Below, one piece after another: positions 47,482-54,407 of a stretch of 64,000 bases of DNA (its first letter is position 1; the number at the start of each line of letters is the position of its first letter). The notes beneath the pieces are model-generated. The model was not told the origin of the DNA and made no database searches. It saw only the letters and a program-made list of their open reading frames with translations. The position numbers and the translations under genes were made by a program. This stretch comes from Nocardia rhizosphaerihabitans (lineage in GTDB: Bacteria > Actinomycetota > Actinomycetes > Mycobacteriales > Mycobacteriaceae), in the NCBI RefSeq assembly GCF_014646295.1, contig NZ_BMNE01000012.1:1-64000 (forward strand), written 5' to 3'.

Positions 47482-47838
47482 GTGAAGAAGTTCGTGCCGT
47501 TCATCGCTGATGCCCTGTTGGTGATCGTCTTCTGCGCGATCGGGAGGCGGAGCCACGACGAAGCGGTCATCGCCGGTCTCGTGAAGACGGTGTGGCCTTT
47601 CGGTATCGGTTTACTGATCGGCTGGGCGCTGGCGGTGCTGGTCGCGCGCGACACCCGTTTCGACGCGACGGCGCTGTGGCCGAGCGGAATCCTGATCTGG
47701 CTCGGCACCCTCGTCGGCGGCATGGTGCTGCGCGCCGTCAGCGGTCAAGGTGTCGCCGTGAGCTTCGTGCTCGTGGCGGCCTGCGTCCTCGCGCTGTTCC
47801 TGCTCGGCTGGCGCGCCGCCATCCGCGCGCTGCGCTGA
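47482..47838 (+). CDS. DUF3054 membrane protein (118 aa)
   Basis: Four TM segments are packed into 118 residues (about 5-20, 37-57, 67-85, 92-110). FIADALLVIVFCAIGRRSHD and TVWPFGIGLLIGWAL fit the DUF3054 family, small actinobacterial membrane proteins without known function. The GTG start follows a -10 box too closely for a leader, so translation is likely leaderless. Converges with the UPF0104 gene. Confidence 0.8.
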   Translation: MKKFVPFIADALLVIVFCAIGRRSHDEAVIAGLVKTVWPFGIGLLIGWALAVLVARDTRFDATALWPSGILIWLGTLVGGMVLRAVSGQGVAVSFVLVAACVLALFLLGWRAAIRALR

Positions 47839-47845
47839 ACCTCGT

Positions 47846-48928
47846 TCAGATCCGGCGCTGCTGCTTGAACTCCTGCTCGTATTCAGCGTCGTCGGCCTGC
47901 GGCGTGCGGAACAGGAACGCGAAGACGATCCAGCCGACGATGGCGACCAGGATGAAGCTGACGAACCGGTAGACGAACGCGGCGGCGACAGCCTGCGAGG
48001 CGGGCAGGCCCGCGGCCGCGGTGAGGCTGTAGATCAGGGTCGCGTCGACGTAGACGATGCCGCCCGGCGCGAACGGGATGGAACCGACGGCCTTGCCCGC
48101 GGTGAACGCGATGAGCAGACCGGACAACTTGGGATCGCCGCCGACCGCGAAACAGGCCGCGCCGAGACAGGCCACGTCGGCGAACCGATGCACCAGCGCC
48201 CAGCAGCCGACCAGCGCCGCGTCCTTCTTGCCCAGGTCCACCGATTCGAGCTGGGCCCTGATCTCGGCCAGCTTCGCGATGCCGTGCTTGGCGGGCTTCT
48301 TGCGGATCCGGTTCACCCGCGCGAGCAGGCGGCGCAGGATCGCCTCCAGCGTGCCGGGATGCCGGGCGAGATAGTTGCCCGCGAACAGCAGTGCCGCCAG
48401 GATCACCACCGACCCGATGAGTTTGACCCCGATCTGGTTCCCGACCAGCGCCGCACCGGCGATGCCGAGCAGCGCCAGCCCGGCCGCGGCCACCACGCCG
48501 GAGAACACCAGCTGCCAGGACGCGACGATCGGGCTGGCACCCCAGCGCCGGGTCTGGCGGTAGGTGAACGCGGTGGAGAAGACCTGGCCGGCGGGTAGCG
48601 TCACCGACATGGCGGTCGCGCCGTACACCACCGACACCGATTTGCGCTGGCTGACGTCGACCCCACCCGCGTGCAGCAGCTGCTTTTGCACCCCGCCGAA
48701 CCCGCTCATCGACATCGCCTGCAAGACGATGCACAGGACCACCCAACCCCAGTGGATCTCGGTGAGCGTGCGCCAGGATTCGTGCAGGCGCGGCCAGAGG
48801 TAGATGCCTTCGCCGACGAGCAGGGCGAGCAGCACCGCGCCGAGCACCCATTTCACCCACCGGAACCGGCGGCGGCGCTCGGCCGGGGGCGAGGCGGGTT
48901 CACCTGTTAGGTCGCCGTCGGCCGTCAC
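47846..48928 (-). CDS. UPF0104/lysylphosphatidylglycerol synthase TM-domain protein (360 aa)
   Basis: The protein has eight or so TM helices beginning WVLGAVLLALLVGEGIYLWP. The loop SVTLPAGQVFSTAFTYRQTR and the later SIPFAPGGIVYVDATLIYSL are conserved in the LPG_synthase_TM (AglD/MprF-like) family. It lacks the soluble lysyltransferase domain of MprF, so it may act as a flippase or glycolipid-related membrane protein. The C-terminus is acidic then basic (EYEQEFKQQRRI). It lies 4 bp beyond the cyclase gene end and is probably cotranscribed downstream of it. Confidence 0.8.
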   Translation of the reverse strand: MTADGDLTGEPASPPAERRRRFRWVKWVLGAVLLALLVGEGIYLWPRLHESWRTLTEIHWGWVVLCIVLQAMSMSGFGGVQKQLLHAGGVDVSQRKSVSVVYGATAMSVTLPAGQVFSTAFTYRQTRRWGASPIVASWQLVFSGVVAAAGLALLGIAGAALVGNQIGVKLIGSVVILAALLFAGNYLARHPGTLEAILRRLLARVNRIRKKPAKHGIAKLAEIRAQLESVDLGKKDAALVGCWALVHRFADVACLGAACFAVGGDPKLSGLLIAFTAGKAVGSIPFAPGGIVYVDATLIYSLTAAAGLPASQAVAAAFVYRFVSFILVAIVGWIVFAFLFRTPQADDAEYEQEFKQQRRI

Positions 48929-48932
48929 CGTC

Positions 48933-50486
48933 TCAGCCTAACGAACGCAGCTGTTCTTCCTGGTCCGCGTCGTCCGTGGCGTTTGCCGGCTTCGGCCAGG
49001 CCAGGCGCGTTTTCCTGCGTCTGCCACGCAGCTGGACCTCGTCGCCGGTTTCCCAATGGTCTTGCTCGCTTTCGTCGGCGAAGTAGAGCGCGCTGCCCGA
49101 AGCGAGAACGCGGCCGGGTTGATCTTTGGCCAATTCGGTGAGCCGGGACGCCTCGTTGACGGGGTCGCCGATCACGGTGTATTCGAAACGGTTTGCGGCG
49201 CCGATGTTTCCGGCGACCGCGAGACCCGCCGAGACGCCGATGCCGACGTCGAGGCTGGTGACTTCGCGCAATGCCTCGCGCAGATCGCGGGCGGCGGCCA
49301 GCGCGGCGCTCGGTGCGTCGGGACGGTCCAGCGGCGCGCCGAAGATGGCCAGCGCCGCGTCGCCGACGAACTTGTTGACGAAACCGTGGTGGCGGTCGAT
49401 CACGTCGACCACCACCCGGAAGAACTCGTTGAGCAGGCTGACGACCTCGGTCGGCGGGCGCTCGGCCGCGGCGGCCGTCGAGCCGACCATGTCGACGAAC
49501 AGCACCGCGACGAACCTGGTCTCACCGCCCAGTTCGGTGCCGTAGTCGAGGGCTCGCTGGGCCACGTCCTCGCCGACGTGCTGGCCGAACAGCTCCTGGA
49601 GTTTTCGCCGCTTGGCCGCCTCCTCCATCATCCGGTTGAAGCCGACCTGCAGCAGGCCGATCTCACTGCCGTCGTAGACCTCCACCTGCACGTCGCGCGC
49701 GCCGCCCTGCACCCTGTTGATGGCTTGGGACAGCTGGCGCACCGGGTCGGAGATCGAGGATCCGGTGAGCATCGACAGCGCCAGCGCCTGCATGATCACC
49801 ACGCCGCACAGCAGCAGGATCGAGATGGCCAGCGATTTCGCCGAGAACTTCACATCAGAGGAGATCTGGGTGACGCACAGCAGCACGATCGCGATGGTCG
49901 GCGCGAAGGTGCCCATCCCCCAGGTCATCGCCATCCTGGTGCCGACGCCGGGAGTGAGCGTGTGGTCGAAGGTGCCCTCGGTCAGCGCCTCGGCGGCGAC
50001 CGGGCGCAGGATGCGCTCACCGAGCATGTAGGTGAACCCGAACACGATGGTGGCGGCCATACATTCGGTGACGATCACCGCGCCGGCCAGCTCGGGCGAA
50101 TCGACGATGATCAGCGCCGCCAGGATGCCGCCGCCGATGATCCACAGCACCAGATGCAGGATCGACTGGCGCAGCGGCACGTGCAGCGCGGCCATCTGTT
50201 CCTGCCTGCTCGGCGGGCCGCCGCGCATCTGCCAGCGCATCACCGGCCGCAACATCAGCGCCGCGCCGACGATGCTCAGCACCGCGGCGGCGCCGAAGAC
50301 CAGCACCGGCGCGAGGAATCCGGTCTTGCGCACGCCACCGGGATCGCCCTCGGGTACGGGCAGGCCGTATTGGATGAAGGCCCACACCAGGACCGCGCCG
50401 AAGGCGTTGGCCAGCAGTACCGAGGTCAGATACAGCGGCCAGCGCGTTCGCATGGTCTGTTTGACCGCTTCCAGAGGCGCCGACAC
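48933..50486 (-). CDS. membrane adenylate/guanylate cyclase, class III, with HAMP (about 517 aa)
   Basis: Six TM helices (about residues 15-260) lead to a HAMP segment (SDPVRQLSQAINRVQGGARD) and a class III catalytic domain (about 320-490) with VAVLFVDMVGSTAAAAERPP, NKFVGDAALAIFGAPLDRPD and FEYTVIGDPVNEASRLTELA. The first metal Asp (VDMVG), the second (GDAA) and the transition-state Arg region are present. The plan matches mycobacterial Rv1318c-Rv1320c/Rv3645 cyclases. Start uncertain: GTG 50486 or 50492, or ATG 50453. Confidence 0.85.
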   Translation of the reverse strand: MSAPLEAVKQTMRTRWPLYLTSVLLANAFGAVLVWAFIQYGLPVPEGDPGGVRKTGFLAPVLVFGAAAVLSIVGAALMLRPVMRWQMRGGPPSRQEQMAALHVPLRQSILHLVLWIIGGGILAALIIVDSPELAGAVIVTECMAATIVFGFTYMLGERILRPVAAEALTEGTFDHTLTPGVGTRMAMTWGMGTFAPTIAIVLLCVTQISSDVKFSAKSLAISILLLCGVVIMQALALSMLTGSSISDPVRQLSQAINRVQGGARDVQVEVYDGSEIGLLQVGFNRMMEEAAKRRKLQELFGQHVGEDVAQRALDYGTELGGETRFVAVLFVDMVGSTAAAAERPPTEVVSLLNEFFRVVVDVIDRHHGFVNKFVGDAALAIFGAPLDRPDAPSAALAAARDLREALREVTSLDVGIGVSAGLAVAGNIGAANRFEYTVIGDPVNEASRLTELAKDQPGRVLASGSALYFADESEQDHWETGDEVQLRGRRRKTRLAWPKPANATDDADQEEQLRSLG

Positions 50487-50512
50487 GACCACCAATCTAG
50501 CGTTCGGACCGA

Positions 50513-50518
50513 TAGGCT
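50513..50518 (+). promoter_or_regulatory. -10 box of a leaderless promoter for the AI-2E transporter operon
   Basis: TAGGCT ends 7 nt before GTG 50526. Confidence 0.45.
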
Positions 50519-50525
50519 CTCTCGG

Positions 50526-51764
50526 GTGACCGACCAGAAGGTAGATTCCGTGCCAACGCCCGCACCGTGGCGCGCGGACGCCGAGTCGGTACATCCGCTG
50601 GTCCGCAAAGCCGCAGCCTGGTCCTGGCGGCTGTTGATCATCTTCGCCGCCCTGCTCGCGGTGGGGATGCTGGTGCAGAAGTTCGCCACCGTGGTGATTC
50701 CGCTGGCGATCGCGCTGCTCGCGGCCGCGCTGCTCGCGCCGCTGGTCGACTGGATGCAGCGGGTCGGGATTCCGCGATCGCTCGGTGTGTTCGTGGCGCT
50801 GGTCGGGTCGATCGGGCTGCTCGCCGGGATCATGACCTTCGTCGTGGAGCAGTTCGTCGACGGTGTGCCCGGGCTGTCCAACGAGGTCACCAACAGTGTG
50901 CACAAGGTGCAGGACTGGCTGATCAACGGCCCGCCGCACCTGAGCGATCAGCAGATCCGCAGCGCGGGCGACACCATCGTGCGCACCATCCAGGACAACC
51001 GCGAGAGCCTGACCAGCGGCGCGCTGACCACCGCCACCGCGATCGGGCACATCCTCACCGGCGCGTTCCTGATCCTGTTCATCCTCATCTTCTTCCTCTA
51101 CGGCGGCGACCAGATCTGGCACTTCGTCACCCGGATCATCCCCACCGCGCACCGGGAGAAGGTCCGCACCGCCGGTGAGCTGGGCTTCGGCACGCTGGTC
51201 GGGTTCGTGCGCGCCACGGTCGTCGTGGCCGCGGTGGACGCGATCGGGATAGGAGCAGGGTTGGCGATCCTGCACGTCCCGCTGGCGCTGCCGCTGGCCT
51301 CGCTCGTGTTCATCAGCGCGTTCATCCCGATCATCGGCGCGTTCTTCGCCGGGTTCGTCGCGGTGTTCATCGCGCTGGTCACCAAGGGCCTGGTGACGGC
51401 CCTGATCGTGCTCGGCATCATCATCGCGGTGATGCAGCTGGAAGGCCATGTGCTGCAGCCGTTGCTGCTCGGTCGCGCGGTGAGCATCCATCCGCTGGCC
51501 GTCGTCCTGGCGATCACCGCGGGCCTGGTGGTCGGCGGGATCGCGGGCGCGCTGCTGGCGGTTCCGCTGATCGCGGTCGGCAATACCGCGATCCGGTACC
51601 TGCTCGCCGACAGTCCGGAGGAGGTCTACGGCGAGCTCGCCGGTGGTGAGGACCGAAGACTGTTCTCCGCCGAGCCGGACAAACCCGAGCCAGGCCGGTT
51701 CGACATCGCGCGCACGCTGCGCAAGGCCGAGGCGGAGTCCGGCGATGCGGACGCACACAGCTGA
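50526..51764 (+). CDS. AI-2E family transporter (412 aa)
   Basis: Eight TM helices and the family's segments are clear: LLAPLVDWMQRVGIPRSLGV, FVVEQFVDGVPGLSNEVTNS, FFLYGGDQIWHFVTRIIP, ASLVFISAFIPIIGAFFAGF and LEGHVLQPLLLGRAVSIHPL. Despite the name, family members include Na+/H+ antiporters and quorum-signal exporters, so the substrate is open. It is first of a three-gene set and overlaps the sensor kinase start by 20 nt. Its C-terminal tail is hydrophilic and cytoplasmic. Confidence 0.85.
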   Translation: MTDQKVDSVPTPAPWRADAESVHPLVRKAAAWSWRLLIIFAALLAVGMLVQKFATVVIPLAIALLAAALLAPLVDWMQRVGIPRSLGVFVALVGSIGLLAGIMTFVVEQFVDGVPGLSNEVTNSVHKVQDWLINGPPHLSDQQIRSAGDTIVRTIQDNRESLTSGALTTATAIGHILTGAFLILFILIFFLYGGDQIWHFVTRIIPTAHREKVRTAGELGFGTLVGFVRATVVVAAVDAIGIGAGLAILHVPLALPLASLVFISAFIPIIGAFFAGFVAVFIALVTKGLVTALIVLGIIIAVMQLEGHVLQPLLLGRAVSIHPLAVVLAITAGLVVGGIAGALLAVPLIAVGNTAIRYLLADSPEEVYGELAGGEDRRLFSAEPDKPEPGRFDIARTLRKAEAESGDADAHS

Positions 51765-52923
51765 GCTGAGCTCGGCCGACGCGGCGACCGCGCCCCTGTG
51801 GCGGGCCGCCCAGGCTTTCCGGCTGGTCACGCTGCTGTACGCGATCGGCCAGCAGATCGCCTCGGTGCCCTACTACCAGCATCCGCGGCTGAGCTGGGTG
51901 CTGATCGCGCTGATGGCGATCTGGTCCGGCAGTTCCGCGCTGCTGCTCTCGCAGTGGTATTTCCCGATCGCGACCGGCCGGATCCGCGGCTGGGTGGTCT
52001 TCGGCGACCAGGTCGTGACGGTCCTGCTGATCGCCTCGACCCGGCTCGTCGCCGACTACGACTGGTACCACGGGCATCAGACCCTGCCGACGACGCTGTG
52101 GATCGCCAACTCGGTGATCTCGATGGCGATCCTGCGTGGGCCGGTGGCCGGTGTCGTCGCTGGGCTCGGCATGTCGGCGGTGGTCGTGACGGTGCGGGAC
52201 CAGTGGGGACAGGATGTGTGGGGGGATGCCACCGCGCCGGTGCTGGTGTCGGTCGGCCTGGCGCTGGGGCTGGCCGCCAATACGGCGCGGCGCGCCCAGG
52301 TGCAGCTCGAACGCGCGCTGCGGATCACCGCCGCCGCGCAGGAACGGGAACGGCTGGCCCGTGAGGTGCACGACGGTGTACTCCAGGTGCTGGCTTTCAT
52401 CAAAAGGCGCGGCACCGAAATAGGCGGGCCCGCTGCGGAACTCGCGCAGCGAGCGGGTGAACAGGAAGTGGCGCTGCGGGTTCTGCTGTCCGAGCAGGCG
52501 CAGCGACCGGATTCCGGTGACGCCGAGGTGGATCTGCGTCCGCTGCTCACCACGCTGGCCACGCCGTCCGTGTCGGTGGCGACGCCGGGTGATCCGGTGC
52601 GCGTCGGTCGGGTCGCGGCGCACGAGATCGCCGCCGCCGTGGCGACCGCGCTGTCGAATGTCGAACTGCACGCGGGGCCGACGGCGAAAGCGTATGTGCT
52701 GCTGGAAGACACCGGTGACATGCTGGTGGTGAGCGTGCGCGACGACGGAGTGGGGATTCCGGCCGGCAGGCTCGCCGCGGCCGAAGCCGAAGGGCGGATG
52801 GGGGTTTCGCGATCCATCGTCGGGCGCATCGGTGCGCTCGGCGGCACCGCCGAACTGCTGACCGAGGGCGAGGACCTCGGCACCGAATGGGAATTCCGGA
52901 TTCCGCGCCACCCGGCGCGCTGA
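51745..52923 (+). CDS. MacS-type sensor histidine kinase (392 aa)
   Basis: Five to six N-terminal TM helices (about 20-175) precede a HisKA_3-type dimerisation segment, QERERLAREVHDGVLQVLAF, with the phosphorylated His209. An ATPase domain follows (VATALSNVELHAGPTAKAYV, RDDGVGIPAGR as the G1 box, GRMGVSRSIVGRIG as G2). It belongs to the NarL-partner kinases, annotated in relatives as MacS. It overlaps the AI-2E gene and sits 14 bp upstream of its response regulator, so membrane-state or export sensing is plausible. Confidence 0.85.
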   Translation: MRTHTAELSSADAATAPLWRAAQAFRLVTLLYAIGQQIASVPYYQHPRLSWVLIALMAIWSGSSALLLSQWYFPIATGRIRGWVVFGDQVVTVLLIASTRLVADYDWYHGHQTLPTTLWIANSVISMAILRGPVAGVVAGLGMSAVVVTVRDQWGQDVWGDATAPVLVSVGLALGLAANTARRAQVQLERALRITAAAQERERLAREVHDGVLQVLAFIKRRGTEIGGPAAELAQRAGEQEVALRVLLSEQAQRPDSGDAEVDLRPLLTTLATPSVSVATPGDPVRVGRVAAHEIAAAVATALSNVELHAGPTAKAYVLLEDTGDMLVVSVRDDGVGIPAGRLAAAEAEGRMGVSRSIVGRIGALGGTAELLTEGEDLGTEWEFRIPRHPAR

Positions 52924-52937
52924 GCGAAGGAGCAGCG

Positions 52938-53594
52938 ATGGCGGACCAGGCCATCACGGTGATGGTGGTCGACGACCACCCGATGTGGCGCGAGGGCGTC
53001 TCCCGCGACCTCACCGAGGCCGGGTTCGCCGTGCCCGCCACCGCCGACGGGGTCGGCACGGCCACCCGCCGCGCCGCCGCGGTCCAGCCCGACGTGGTGC
53101 TGATGGACATGCAGCTCACCGACGGCAACGGGGCCGCCGCCACCGCCGAGGTGCTGCGGGTGTCACCGCACAGCCGGGTGCTGGTGCTCTCGGCGTCGGC
53201 CGAACGCGACGACGTGCTCGACGCGATCAAGGCGGGTGCCAGCGGGTACCTGGTGAAGAGCGCGTCTGCGGCCGAGCTGATCGACGCCGTGCGGGCCACC
53301 GCCGCAGGTCAGCCCGTGTTCACGCCCGGTCTGGCCGGTCTGGTGCTCGGCGAATACCGGCGGATGGCGACCGCGCCCGTCGCGGCGGATCAGCCGCACC
53401 GCCCGTCGCTGACCGAGCGGGAGACCGAGGTGCTGCGGATGGTCGCCAAAGGGCTCTCGGCCAAGCAGATCGCGTCGCGGCTGGGCCTGTCGCATCGCAC
53501 GGTCGAGAACCACGTGCAGGCCACGCTGCGGAAACTGCAGCTGGCCAACCGCGTCGAGCTCACCCGCTACGCCATCGAACAGGGCCTCGAGTAA
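52938..53594 (+). CDS. NarL/LuxR-type response regulator (218 aa)
   Basis: The receiver domain has the acidic pair VVDDHPMWREGV, phospho-acceptor Asp57 in VVLMDMQLTDGNG, VLVLSAS and the Lys in GYLVKSASAAEL. The C-terminal LuxR HTH reads LTEREITEVL-like text (LTERETEVLRMVAKGLSAKQ, IASRLGLSHRTVENHVQATL). It follows the kinase by 14 bp with GAAGGAG before the ATG. A direct repeat just after its stop may be one of its targets or part of the next gene's promoter. Confidence 0.9.
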   Translation: MADQAITVMVVDDHPMWREGVSRDLTEAGFAVPATADGVGTATRRAAAVQPDVVLMDMQLTDGNGAAATAEVLRVSPHSRVLVLSASAERDDVLDAIKAGASGYLVKSASAAELIDAVRATAAGQPVFTPGLAGLVLGEYRRMATAPVAADQPHRPSLTERETEVLRMVAKGLSAKQIASRLGLSHRTVENHVQATLRKLQLANRVELTRYAIEQGLE

Positions 53595-53623
53595 TTGGGG
53601 TTTGCCCAATTGGGGGTTTGCCC
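53593..53623. repeat. tandem 15/16-bp direct repeat in a promoter region
   Basis: AATTGGGGTTTGCCC (53593-53607) is followed directly by AATTGGGGGTTTGCCC (53608-53623), between the response regulator stop and the DUF1707 gene at 53662. Response regulators of this class often bind such repeats. Confidence 0.6.
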
Positions 53624-53661
53624 TGATGTGCGGTGCCGGATTTCCTGGCACTCTCGATGGT

Positions 53662-54327
53662 ATGGGCGGTCCCGAATCCCTCTCCGTACCCGGTGCCACG
53701 ACCTTCGGTCCCGTCGGCGACCGGGACCTGCGCGTCTCCGACGCCGAACGCGAACACGTCGGTCAGCTGCTGCAGCGTGCCGTCGGCCTCGGCATGCTCT
53801 CGCTCGGCGAGTTCACCGAACGCATGGACACCGCGCTCGCCGCGAAGACCCGCGGTGAACTCAACGCCGTGCTCGTCGACCTGCCCGGCATGCGGGTGGC
53901 GGGCGCGCCCCAGCCCGCCGCCATGCCACGGCCGCGGCCGGTCCCGCCCGGCGGTTCGACCCCCGGCCTGATCCGCAGCCGCCTCTCGGGCGTACACCGT
54001 CGCGGACCGTGGCAGGTGCCGCCGGTACTGCACCTCAACAACCTGATGTCGGGCGTCACCCTGGACTTCACCGAGGCCGTCATGCAGACCCAGATCGTCG
54101 AGATCAAGGTCGACGACTACTGCACCGGCCTCACCCTGCTCGTCCCCGCCGCCGCCACCGTCGACCTCAACGGCCTCGACCTGATCGGCTCCAGCGTCAA
54201 CAACAAGGTCCGCACCGGCCCGCCCATCGGCCCGCTGCACCTGGTCGTCCACGGCCGCGTCCGCTTCGGTTCGGTCACCGCGAAGTACCCGCTGATGGTC
54301 CAATGGCGCCGCTTCCTCGGCTCCTGA
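53662..54327 (+). CDS. DUF1707 domain protein (221 aa)
   Basis: DRDLRVSDAEREHVGQLLQR and LSLGEFTERMDTALAAKTRG with ELNAVLVDLP are the DUF1707 (SHOCT-like) domain at about residues 15-75. A Pro-rich linker follows. The C-terminal part (VEIKVDDYCTGLTLLVPAAA, DLIGSSVNNKVR) resembles the cell-wall-active antibiotic response (LiaF-like) beta domain. There is no TM helix. Its position next to a MacRS-type system suits envelope-stress function. The ATG at 53662 is taken since the conserved domain starts about 15 residues later. Confidence 0.75.
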   Translation: MGGPESLSVPGATTFGPVGDRDLRVSDAEREHVGQLLQRAVGLGMLSLGEFTERMDTALAAKTRGELNAVLVDLPGMRVAGAPQPAAMPRPRPVPPGGSTPGLIRSRLSGVHRRGPWQVPPVLHLNNLMSGVTLDFTEAVMQTQIVEIKVDDYCTGLTLLVPAAATVDLNGLDLIGSSVNNKVRTGPPIGPLHLVVHGRVRFGSVTAKYPLMVQWRRFLGS

Positions 54328-54407
54328 CCGATTTCACGTAGGAGTCCCGCACCCAACCGGGTGTTTCTACTCATGCCCCACGCGACCCGCGCGTCGACGA
54401 TGAAGGC

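Noticed and set aside
49056..50525. Upstream extension of the AI-2E transporter frame (nearly 490 codons)
   Set aside because: It is antisense to the cyclase gene. The transporter homology begins only after GTG 50526, where a leaderless promoter fits.
50493..51830. Upstream extension of the cyclase frame
   Set aside because: It is antisense to the AI-2E transporter. The first membrane helix of the cyclase starts near 50440.
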